From positions 1 to 64,000 of the forward strand of contig NHNV01000095.1 of the NCBI GenBank assembly GCA_002785995.1: a stretch of 64,000 bases of DNA, given 5' to 3'. The stretch is from Mycosphaerelloides madeirae (lineage: Eukaryota > Ascomycota > Dothideomycetes > Mycosphaerellales > Mycosphaerellaceae). This document shows positions 9,966-19,700 of the stretch, piece by piece; the stretch's first letter is position 1, and each line of letters begins with the position of its first letter. The notes under the pieces were generated by a model. That model did not search any database and had not been told where the DNA came from. It saw nothing but the letters and a program-made list of their open reading frames with translations. The position numbers and the translations under genes are program-made.

Positions 9966-10571
9966 GGTTTTCTGGCAAATTGAACTCAGCATGCACAATC
10001 CCGCAATGTCTTGCATATATGTCAATCGATTGGGAGAGCTGAGCGTCGAGCTGACACTCACCGGCCTCCTACGAGCAAGACGCGGTGGCGCCTAGAAGGC
10101 TTGAAAGCTGAAAGCTGCGCGAGCTTTCCCTGGAAGCAAACATACAGTCTAGATTAGTAGCCTGTCAGATTCCTGTCGCGCCAGTACGCCAAGACGCAAG
10201 TCATCAGTCGCAAGGCTGTACAAAGGAGACTGTCAGTGGTGAGAGGAGCTCTGGTAACATAGGACGCCTTAGAGGGAGGGTCAGAAGGGGTCCTTGAGAC
10301 GAGTGCTGTGGCGTGCTGCCTGCGGCTGAGGAGTGGGTGAGATGAACGATTGGGCTCATAACAAGCCTTTCTCACACCGCATGATGAACTGATCCCTTGG
10401 AAGTTTTGCAGCTGTCGAGCCTTTTGTCGTCGCTGTTTTTTTTGGTGCACATCAAGTGTCGCGGTGGAACTGTCGACACTTTCACCGGCGTTGCGAACTT
10501 GCGTATTCTCCCGGCAGGCCCGGGTTACCCCGCGGCATCGGCTATCACGCCAGCATTCTTGACGGGGACGG
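9966..10571. other. Intergenic, upstream of the oxidase gene
   Basis: This holds the promoter of the minus-strand oxidase gene. A 201-codon frame at 10154-10759 on the minus strand is low-complexity-free but resembles nothing and overlaps the repeat at 10572, so it is not called. No RNA gene was seen. Confidence 0.4.
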
Positions 10572-10697
10572 TGTACAGCTTCTAGCTGGGTGGAGGGATT
10601 CACGTAACTCGAGAGGACTGATAATTCTATATAAGGAGAAAGCACACGACTGAAGGAGTGCTGTGTGTGTGCTGAGTCAGCGTGACATGCCTTCACA
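10572..10697 (+). repeat. 122-bp dispersed repeat, copy 1 (possible solo LTR)
   Basis: Positions 10572-10693 match the reverse complement of 36714-36835 with about 85 percent identity by eye. Shared blocks include GATTCACGTAACTCGAGA, AAGGAGAAAGCACACGACTG, GTGTGTGCTGAGTCAGCGT and CATGCCTT. A TATATAAGG box is central, and the copy can be read as TGGGTGGAGG...CTTCACA (10587-10697), i.e. TG...CA ends as in an LTR. That identity is an inference. Confidence 0.75.
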
Positions 10698-10714
10698 GGG
10701 GGTCGCAGATTAGG

Positions 10715-12136
10715 GTGAAATGACGCTAATCCAAAAGGAGATGCTGTATACCCATTCATCTACCATACACCTCCTTTAACCATCTTTGCATCACTTGTAG
10801 CTAACTTCTGACACTATATAGGCATCTCTTTAATGCGCGTTTAAATCTTATCTATTGTAATAGCCTACTATTACTCAGAAATTGCCCTTTTAAAGGCTTC
10901 AAAGTCAAGATCTTGAAGCCTCTCCCCCTATACCTTCTTCAGCTTTTCTTATAGTAGTAACTACACCCCTTTAATAGGGTTCAGGTCTATGGACTAAACT
11001 AGATGCTAGTAGAGTACGATACCCTCCTTTTACTATAGTCTATAAGGCTTATTAGTCTCAGATCTATAGCTATATAAAGGATCCCTATCTTCTATTAACT
11101 ACGTAGGTATTCCTTATAATTATAGCCTTTGAATCTAGCTAATATACTTTAGAAGTATATACTTAGTATAATAGGCCCCTATTATTAAATTGCTAGTCTT
11201 CTTAAGGCCTAGCAGCTACTTAGACTCCTATTCTATAAGCCTCTTTTAGAACTCTTCTTCAGACTCTATTATTAGCCTCCTCCTTAGTTTCGCCTTCCTA
11301 TACCTAGCAACTAGGCTCTTATAGGTCTAGTATTTTTTATTATAGAAGATTAGTTTAGATTTGTAGTACTAAGAGACACTAGTAGCAATATAGAGTACTA
11401 TTTGTAACTTGGGATTAACCTCTATTTCTAGTCCCTCTATATTGCCTTCTTCTCTAGACATGTATCTCCTAATAGCTATAGATCTATCGATATAGGCTTT
11501 ATCTATCTATAAGATATACGCCTAAAAAGTCTTAGCTGCCTTATCTTAATTAGTCTGACTATATTGCTTCCTTTCAGCCTTATTCTTATTAGATATCTTA
11601 ATTAAAGGCCTATACTTAGAACGGATTAGTAAGGGGTCCCTTCGTTTTATCTACCTCTAGAGTATTAAGTAAGAATAGCTAGCTTGTTATTAATAATATA
11701 AATAGTCCCTTTACGTAGTAATTCGGGCCTAGTAGCTATAATTTCAATCTGTGAAAGAACCTTTAGATTTAGCTTAAGTCTAGGGGGATACTAAGGCTTC
11801 GACTTCCGTATAGGTATCTCAAATCTAGTCTAAATAGCTTCTTTAATCTGCTTAATCCATTTAAGTATCATTATGTAGCCTAGAACATTATTATCGTGTT
11901 TGTTTTGCTTCTACTAGATATATATAGGCTATAACTTAGATTTCTGCTTCTAGAGCTTGAAAAAGCCAGATCTGCTAGGGGTTTAGTATAGCCTATAATA
12001 GTACTCAACTCTAGAGAGCTTACGGAGTGTAATAGGCATCGTCTTAGCTGTATAAAGAAGTGTGAATATTGCTATAGAGGATGTTGTTTTGATTTCGGTG
12101 GAATCAGCTACCCAACCAAGACTAGCGTCATTTCAC
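10715..12136 (-). mobile_element. RIP-inactivated Tc1/mariner-like transposon
   Basis: An 18-bp imperfect inverted repeat bounds an AT-rich block of 1.42 kb: GTGAAATGACGCTAATCC at 10715-10732, and its complement with two differences at 12119-12136. On the minus strand one frame keeps Tc1-type landmarks. These are an IEDRDP block near 11,080 (second catalytic Asp region), then further on a DLNPIKGV block at 10987-10967, matching the DLNPIE motif with Glu turned to Lys (GAG to AAG) and flanking Trp codons turned to TAG. Many other stops interrupt it, so it is dead. A clear TA target duplication was not found next to the repeats, so the exact ends could be a few bases off. Confidence 0.82.
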
Positions 12137-12653
12137 GCTCCTCCTGTGGTGGAAAGTGTGCATTACGTAATACTATGCACATGACCGTAAGCTCTTCTAC
12201 GTCCGCCTGAGTGCATGTGGAGATTCACACGCGTTCGTTCGAAATACTTAAGGCCGCATATGTATGATCAGCGGTATGATTCAGATTGTCGAGGAAATAT
12301 TGTTGTGCGACGATGGTGCAACGGCTTTTCAGAGAAGGTGCGACTTGGTGTAGGATAAGGCAGGGACACAACCCTTGTAAATTCTCCATTTGCACTTTGC
12401 AACCCCTCTCTTCCCTCTCTCCTCCTACAATGATGATTCTCCACCATGACCACACCCGTTTGGACACTGGCAATGACATTCCAGCCTCAAATGCACATTA
12501 CAATTAGGTAAATTGGAGTAATAATGCCACAATCATCATCCTGCTGCGCCAAATGTGCAGCACCTCGAAGATATTCATCTGCAGATACAGCCTCATCAAT
12601 CTCACCAGCCCGGTCTTCCGCTATCATGCTGAGACCAATGGAAACTGTCGATA
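12137..12653. other. Intergenic with dispersed repeat copy B
   Basis: At 12152-12199 lies the second copy of the 48-bp repeat found at 881-928, immediately outside the Tc1-like element. The remainder is ordinary sequence downstream of the MIF-fold gene on the minus strand, with no gene. Confidence 0.6.
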
Positions 12654-14538
12654 TCAAGCCTTCGCAGCCGACCGTCTGAACGACATCTTGAATAAGCTCT
12701 TCCGCTTCCGCAGGGGCGCATCGTCAACATTGGGCAACTCCTCCACAGCGGGAGCTTCCGGCATCTTGGGAACAGGAATTGGGGGAACCTCTGGAATGCT
12801 TTCCACTTGAGGTAGCGCAGTAACAAAAGAGCGTCTTTTCCTCATCTGGTCATGAGGTCTCTGTGGCACCGGGACGCTCCTGGGAACCGGCGGAATCACA
12901 ACGCCTTCAAGATTGTGAACCATCTGTGGCGGCTCGACTGGGAAAAACTGCGAGCCGGACCGCGACTTTGTCGATTTGCGGCTCAACAAGAAGTTCATTG
13001 AAGGGAGGGACAGCGGGAGTGACGATTTCTCTGAAGATTGGGACATCTCCGAGTTTGATCTCGTTGATGGTGTTCGGGCAGGATGGTGCAGTGTTGGGGG
13101 AGAAAGCAGTTGCGAGACCCGCCAATCTACTGAGCGTGTTCCCTCTGCGCCCGACGATTTAGGTCTCAGGCCACCAATAGCTTGGAGTTGCGAGTCTCGG
13201 ATCTGCCTTTCGTATGCCCACATCTCTGCGGACATCGATTTCGGCCGGGCTGGCTTTCCGTTCTGCGCGAATGCTTTCGTCTGAGACAGATCGTCCAGGC
13301 GTGGCCTCGAATCGTAGGCTTGACGCCCATGAGAAGTTGATGGCCGTTCGTCTTCGGGACCCGGTATCGTCATCCCGAAATCGGTAGGCATCATTGATGG
13401 CGATGGAATTGTCGGCAAAGGTGGAGGTACAGGCAAAGACTTCCGGCGTTCTTGCAACCGCCTGGACCAGGACGTATTCTCCGGCCCTGCTGCTGGGATC
13501 GTAGGTAAATTTGGCGGGACATTCAACGTCTTCCTCCGCTCTTGCCTCAAATTATCAGATACTGTGGCTGCCGAAGGTGCTGCAGGTCCGCTGAGCCCTT
13601 CATGGATCGTCTTCCTGCGGTCGTTCCACACAGGCTTTGGCTGCACTCTGACACCCTGAAGAGCGGCCAATGTTTCCTGGAGTGGCTGGATGTCATCATT
13701 CGCAGCATCCCCGTGCGCCTCGTGATCAAAGGACAGCCACGAAGCATCGCCAGAGCGTCTCCGTGTATCAACTGTAGCGACCTCCGCCTTTCTCTTCAAT
13801 TCTTGCGCTCCCTGGAAAGCAACATTCTGCGTTGGCATCGGATGGAACAAGATGATGCCTCTGCCAGCTGTCACACCTAGGATTTCCGCCAGGAAATCTT
13901 GAATCTTCTGCGCAACTCTTGCGTTGTCGATGAGGAGCGATCTCAACGGTACCGATGTAACGTTCAGTAGGTAGCACGGATCGGACTGGCCGCCGAGAGT
14001 CAGGCAAGTGCTGTGTTGCAAGCTGATCATGATCGAAGTGGAAGGCTTGTCGTATTGTGTCGCGAGGAGTTGCGATAAATCGGTGAGGAGCGTGAACTCG
14101 TCTTTGATCTGGGTTGCCTTCATCAGTCTTTCTCAACTTGAGCGTTTCGAACAATCGGATGCTCCACCGAACAATGCCGCCGACTGCCAGTAATCTTCAA
14201 AGACGTTCAAATAAGCCAGAACTTACGATGACATTGGTCCGCAGCTCAGCGACAACTGGCGACCCATCGTCCATGGTCCCAGGAACAAACTCTCTCTCCG
14301 CGGCTGGTGGTTTGAGCACGCTGTGTATCCCTCCATTCGCCCGAACACTTCCTGGACTGACAGGACTCTGCCCATTGCTCTCGAACTTCCCGATGAGCTG
14401 AACGTCAAAGGTATCGCCCATGGGCGCGCTCCGTCTCTTGAGCGCGTTCTGGCGCTTCATGAACGAGTTGCGCTTATCAGCTTCACTCATGGCCGTGGCG
14501 CCGTTCCCGCCGTGGTATCTCGAGCTAATGACCGACAT
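12654..14538 (-). CDS. MIF-fold (tautomerase superfamily) domain protein with long disordered tail
   Basis: Predicted 588 residues. Exons are 14538-14227 and 14108-12654, joined by a 118-nt GT-AG intron that restores the frame inside the domain. Residues about 90-205 resemble macrophage migration inhibitory factor: an ELRTNV strand, a TDLSQLLATQYDKP helix, an LGGQSDPC block equivalent to MIF's GGSSEPC, then SVPL, the second helix pair and a GRGIILFHPM strand. MIF enzymes use an N-terminal proline freed by Met removal. Here the equivalent point is internal, behind about 90 residues, so tautomerase activity is doubtful unless the protein is cleaved. The remaining 380 residues are Pro/Ser/Arg-rich and disordered, with repeated motifs such as RRKTLNVPPNLPTIP and RRKSLPVPPPLPTIP. 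The start is the first ATG after an in-frame stop. Function is unknown. Confidence 0.8.
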
Positions 14539-15426
14539 CACCTCCACAACGACGATGCCACAGTTTCAAACTGTTTGCTCGCGGAGAACTCCAATGTTGA
14601 GCGGGAAGGACAGAGTAACACGATAGTGTGCACAGGAGACGCGCGAGTTATCGTCCCCTCTCGCCAACTCATCTCACAACTTTGATTCGAGCAAGAGACG
14701 GGAAGTCAATCGTTGACGCTAAGAATGGTTTAAGATTCGTGGGTTCTCGACCACGTTCCTTCTGGGATTGCGTGGCGTCGGTTTGAACCCGGAAAGCTTG
14801 TGCAGCCTTCCCATTGGCGTTAGCCTTCCAACTGACACTTCCATTAATCTATCAGAAACATCGCAACGGTATATGGAGATATACAGGGGCAACGTGCAAG
14901 AATTGCTTCGATTTCTCTCTTTTTCTACGACATCTTTTCCCACCCCAAAAGGCTCGAGAGGAGGCTGCGATTTCGTACAACAAACCCCGACCGCCAAGAT
15001 CTGCACAAGCACATATGCAAACGCCACATCTGTTGAGATAACGATTTGGGATTCGTCACCCGGCCGAATCGCAACGCGGACTACCTCTCCCTTAGGACAA
15101 TGCAGCATGCAACGTGTTCCGGAACGAATGGCGACTCGTCTTTCTTCTTCTGAGGTGTTGGATGTGCGGTCTTGCTTTCGCAGATCTCGGCTTGTTCGGC
15201 TCCCCAAAACCTCGGGACCAAGGGGGGAGAGATCTTGGTGTGGACCCTGCAGAAGGAATGAAGACGAGGAGGACCAGATGTTGGTACTATGCGAATTCTT
15301 TTCTATGGGCTGCAATCTTGTTGATGGCCAGATGAGACGTTTGTTTCGCTGGGCTGATGTTCCTGTGGCAAGATGCTGGTTGGTATAGCCCTCAGGCTGC
15401 TGCGGCAGTCATCAACCATCCATAGC
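14539..15426. other. Intergenic, no supported gene
   Basis: This lies upstream of the MIF-fold gene (minus) and of the CCC1 relic (plus). Overlapping frames of about 200 codons occur on both strands (14768-15388 plus, 14719-15315 minus). Neither has recognisable motifs or splice structure, so neither is called. The N-terminal part of the CCC1 relic may be hidden here beyond recognition. Confidence 0.4.
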
Positions 15427-15965
15427 TTCGCTGCCACATCGGCAAGGCAGATGGACTGATTGTCCCCTTTCCGCTTCTTGCCGTGCTCGCTGGACTTGTC
15501 GTGCCTGGCTCCTTGGCGGCATTGCGGAACTCTTCGCCAGCGTCATATCTATGTGCCTCGCGGCCTTTCTTGCCAGCAACACCGAGGAGAAGCACTACGA
15601 AGTCGAGGAAGCCCACAGGCGCTGCGTAGTGTACAAGAACCCGAAGGCTGAGACGGAAGAGGTACGTAAGATCTTGGGCAAGTATGGGATCATCAGGATG
15701 CTACACGGCCACTGCTCGAAGAGCTGTGGACGAACAAGGACATCTACCTGCTCGATGGTATCTTCCCAATGATTCTATACTCCGTCTTTGTCTTCCCGAC
15801 TTTGCGGAAGGCTTTAATCGTAAGCATCGGCATTACAGTGGTAATCTTACTGGTCTTGACATTTTGGATACATCAAGGCTAACACCACGGGAACAGGACA
15901 TCGTGGTGCCTCCTGGAGGGTGGTGCAGACGCTCATCGTTGGCGTTACTGCGGCGGGTACGACTG
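15427..15965 (+). pseudogene. CCC1/VIT1-family vacuolar iron/manganese transporter, broken
   Basis: Pieces of a CCC1/VIT transporter follow each other in the right order but in different frames. First is an ADGLIVPFPLLAVLAGL segment (first membrane helix with the DGLxVPF signature). Then comes a GGIAELFASVISM segment with the HYEVEE start of the cytosolic metal-binding domain, then KYGI, then DATRPLLEELW, GIFPMILYSVF, VSIGITVVILLV, and lastly GHRGASWRVVQTLIVGVTAAG. Frame changes are needed at about 15470-15505, 15695 and 15870, with no intron-sized insert to remove. About 30 residues of the family's FMxxFELxLEKP region are missing between LWTNKD and GIFPMI. The protein would have stored Fe2+/Mn2+ in the vacuole. 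Whether the genome keeps an intact copy elsewhere is unknown. Confidence 0.8.
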
Positions 15966-16784
15966 ATAGGAAAGTGGTTGGCGTGGTATCGAAGCATAGC
16001 ATTTCACGACGACCTGTTGTATGAGGGAAGACAGGCAGGCGAGGAGGAAGAGGGTCTGATTATATTCGACTCGTCCAGATGGTCGTTCAAGAATGGCTGT
16101 CCCGTTCGCATTTTGTCTTCCGCAACAATCGCTACACCCCGACTTCCCCCTTGGCGCAAAAGTCCATACGACGGAGACATCTCAGTGGAGGTGGATGCTT
16201 TTTGACGCATCGGCTTGAATACCAGTGGGCTCTTTTCCCGATTTGAAACCGAGACGCCTTCTCGTCACCTTTGAAACCATCCTACATGGACGCACACAGC
16301 GACTGTCGCCGACGCAGACGCGGACGGCGTCATAGATGCGTTGCTGAGCAAAATAGCACAACAGTCGATACGGATGGAGACGTCTAATCCCAGAAGGGTG
16401 TTTTCCATAGTAACAGTATGAACATCAATAAAATCTTCTGTCGACGTGACTATGAGAGGCATTTTTTCGTGATAGACAAAGCTGTAAGCCTTGTTTCACT
16501 TACGGACAAACACATGCGCTGACGCTAAGCGGGACCCTGCATACGTGCGCAGGCAGCTGTACAAACGACAATTTCTGCTGCTGCAGGACAAGCTGTTCTT
16601 CTCTTATCTTCTTCTTTCTGCGTACATCCTGGATATTGCGGCTTCTGACTTTCGATTTGCACCAGCACAGCATACACGGATACAGAATACACATCCTCCC
16701 ATACACGGCGCTAGACAAAGATGGCATTTCTCCTGGATTGAGTCGAGCAAGAGCAAGTAAGAGACAGAGGGCGGTTTGAAGAAG
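15966..16784. repeat. Intergenic with a distant copy of the 3.8-4.3 kb repeat family
   Basis: At 16175-16240 the text GACATCTCAGTG...GGATGCTTTTTGACGCA...CTTGAATACCAGTGGGCTCTT parallels the repeat unit at 3929-4000. A second start, GACGTCTAATCCCAGAAGGG, lies at 16379. The rest is the 5' flank of the RdRP gene, with no gene seen. Confidence 0.55.
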
Positions 16785-19700
16785 ATGGATGGCAAGGTGA
16801 AAGTGGATGACGGGAAGATGGATACGAAGACGATACTGTCACAGCTGGCGAAGGCTCAGAAGAGGGCAGGTGGCGGCGATGCTGGTGCTTTTAAGAAGAC
16901 GGAGGTCAACGGTAAGAAAGATGATACTCACGAAGACAAGGCCACAACCACAGCCGCTGGTGAGTGCATCACTGCTTTCATATGTCAATCACATGTCGCT
17001 CCTGCCGCCTAGAAAGCGAGGGCATGTGAAGGACCGGTTGACCGCACCTGACATCTTTGCCTGCCCCCTCAACCTCGACCTTTTCTTGACATCTACATCC
17101 TCCTCCACTCAACACACACATCACAACATGATATCTTCATTCATCTGCTGAATCTTTTGCGACACCAGTAACCACTCCGCCGGCGAAGAAGGCAGGTGGA
17201 CAACAACACCACACAGTCGTTCCGAAAGACCAGGCCCCTCGCAATCAGCGCCGACGACAGCATAGACAGGAGAACCACACTCGTAGAGACATCAAGTTTC
17301 AAAAGATGGTCTCAAGGCCGGCTGTCACGCCTCCCCCGAAAGAGTTGACACCGCCGCCATCAGGAGCCACTCCAGCGCATCGTCGAACAGTCCTGGCAAA
17401 TGCACCGCGCTCGGTTGTGAAAGCTCAGGCATCTCCTTCGCCTCCCTCTTCTACCTCCCCTTCGTCGTCTAACTCGCCCCCATCGTCCAACTCATCTACA
17501 TCACTGACCACGCAGCGGCCGATCGTTCCGCCAAAGCTGCGCAAGCAGAGCGCCCTCCGACCACCACAGCCGCAGTATCAGTATACCATTCCTCGACACA
17601 CTACAGAACGTCAACTCACTCCGTGGTACACCACGAATCGAACTAACGCCAACCAGAGCAGACCATGGACACCCAATCCGTTCGAGCTGAAAATCAGCGT
17701 GAAACAAGTTCCCGCCAAATGGACCACCTGGGACCTCTACCAAACCTTCCAGGGCTTCGGCGACGTGACTCGCATTGACATGAGTTCGAGGCAACAGGTC
17801 TACATCTACTTTCAGCCAGCGCCAAAAGATATCTCATGGGTTGGTCGACATGTGACTGGGAAAGGTCAAGATGGCACAGCCGTGGCGTTGGAGACGTACA
17901 ACGAGTTCAGCAAGATCAAAACCCACAAGCTCTTGCTCGATCCCAATCGCCAAGTCCCTGAGCGCATGTCGATCTCTCTTCTCCAGGCGGACTTTGGTAT
18001 TTTGCAAGAGAAGAAAAAGATGCTTGTGATGCAGTCCGCCTCAGGAACCGAGACAATGCCTATTGTGCTCACCATGGATTGCTACGAAAAGGCGCTGTTC
18101 TTGAGCTTTCCCATCCGGAATTCTTCTCAGCCTCAGCCTTCTCAGACTTCTCAGCCAAAGGAGCGGCACTTTCGCTTTCGAATCAATCCGGCTCAGATCC
18201 AGCAAGCGCACTTGAAGGAGTTTCCTGATCAATCAGTACAATTGACCATCACTGTCGAACAACCGCCACAGGTATTCCAGAAGACACCACACCCTGAGAC
18301 GACTCACAGCAGCAGATCGCTCTGGAACGAACATCAAACTTGGTTCCGACAAACAGACATCGATCTGAATTTTCAATCGAGAAATACAGCAGTGGCGCTT
18401 CGAAACGTCAATTGCATCATCGACTTGGGGAGATGGTTGACATACTCCTTGAGTTTCACGAAGGAGGCAGCTGACTCGCAGGTATTCAAAGACATGCAAT
18501 TGACTCTCAAAGATCACAACATCTTGGTCCGCGTCAGCACTGGAGACTTTGAATTCGACTCTGAACCACACGCAATCTGGGGTTGGCTCGACGCCCCAGT
18601 GCAGAAGACGTTCAATGGAGGAACAATCTTCGCTGATCTACACCAGATGGCCGGTGACGAAGTGTGCCTCCCATACAACATTCGATACCAGCTCGAGGTT
18701 TGCCTCAGCAACAACACGCTGAATGAGTCCAACATGGACAAAGAGTTCTTGCGGAAGCTTGTAACGATCGACCCAGCTCGAGCTGTCAAGGTTCTCGAGA
18801 AGGCGGCCGATTCGAAGGAGCGATACTACCGTCCGAGTGAGATATTCCGATTACAAAACCAAGTGTCCATCGTTGAGAAGAAGCGGCCGGACTACTGCAC
18901 CAAGATTGCCTCAGCGATAGTCACGCCGACAACTATCTACTTCGCAACGCCGCTATTGGAAACATCCAACCGCGTCACTCGTCATTTTCACCAGTACGAG
19001 GACCGTTTCCTGAGAGTCAAGTTTATGGACGAGCGATACCGAGGCGCACTCATGTCTCGTGATGATCGCTCTATGGATAAGTTGTACTCCCGCGTCAGTC
19101 GAGCCATGGCTCATGGCATCAAGGTCGGCGACCGCCATTATGAGTTCCTGGCATTTGGCAACTCCCAATTCCGCGAGCATGGAGCTTACTTTTTCGCATC
19201 CGCCCATGATGTTACGGCTCAGACAATCCGCGACTGGATGGGCGACTTCAGTGACATCAAAGTCGTCGCAAAACACGCTTCTCGTCTGGGACAATGCTTC
19301 TCAACAACGAGGGCTATTCCAATTCGAATCAATGTTGAAAATATCCCCGATGTCGAACGATACGGATACTGCTTCACCGATGGCGTTGGGAAGATCTCGC
19401 CGTTTTTGGCTCGAATGATTGCGAACCATTACGGCATGCTCAATTCAGATCAAGACTACCCATCGATGTTTCAATTCCGTATGGCCGGGTGCAAAGGTGT
19501 CCTGGCCGTGGAACCTTCCCTCAGGGGTGTGACCGTTCAGGTTCGTCCCAGCCAGGTCAAATTCCGTTCCAAGTTCTGGGGCTTCGAGGTCTGCCGCATT
19601 TCCCAATTCTCCACCTCATACCTCAACTTGCAAATCATCTTGGTGCTGTCTGCACTCGGCGTTCAGGATGAAGTCTTTGTTGGCAAGCTGAAGCGCATGC

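Noticed and set aside
10154..10759. 201-codon minus-strand frame upstream of the oxidase gene
   Set aside because: It overlaps the 122-bp dispersed repeat and the Tc1-like terminal repeat and matches nothing.
14719..15388. Two overlapping frames of about 200 codons on opposite strands
   Set aside because: Neither has a recognisable domain, codon bias could not be judged by eye, and opposite-strand overlap of equal length suggests chance.
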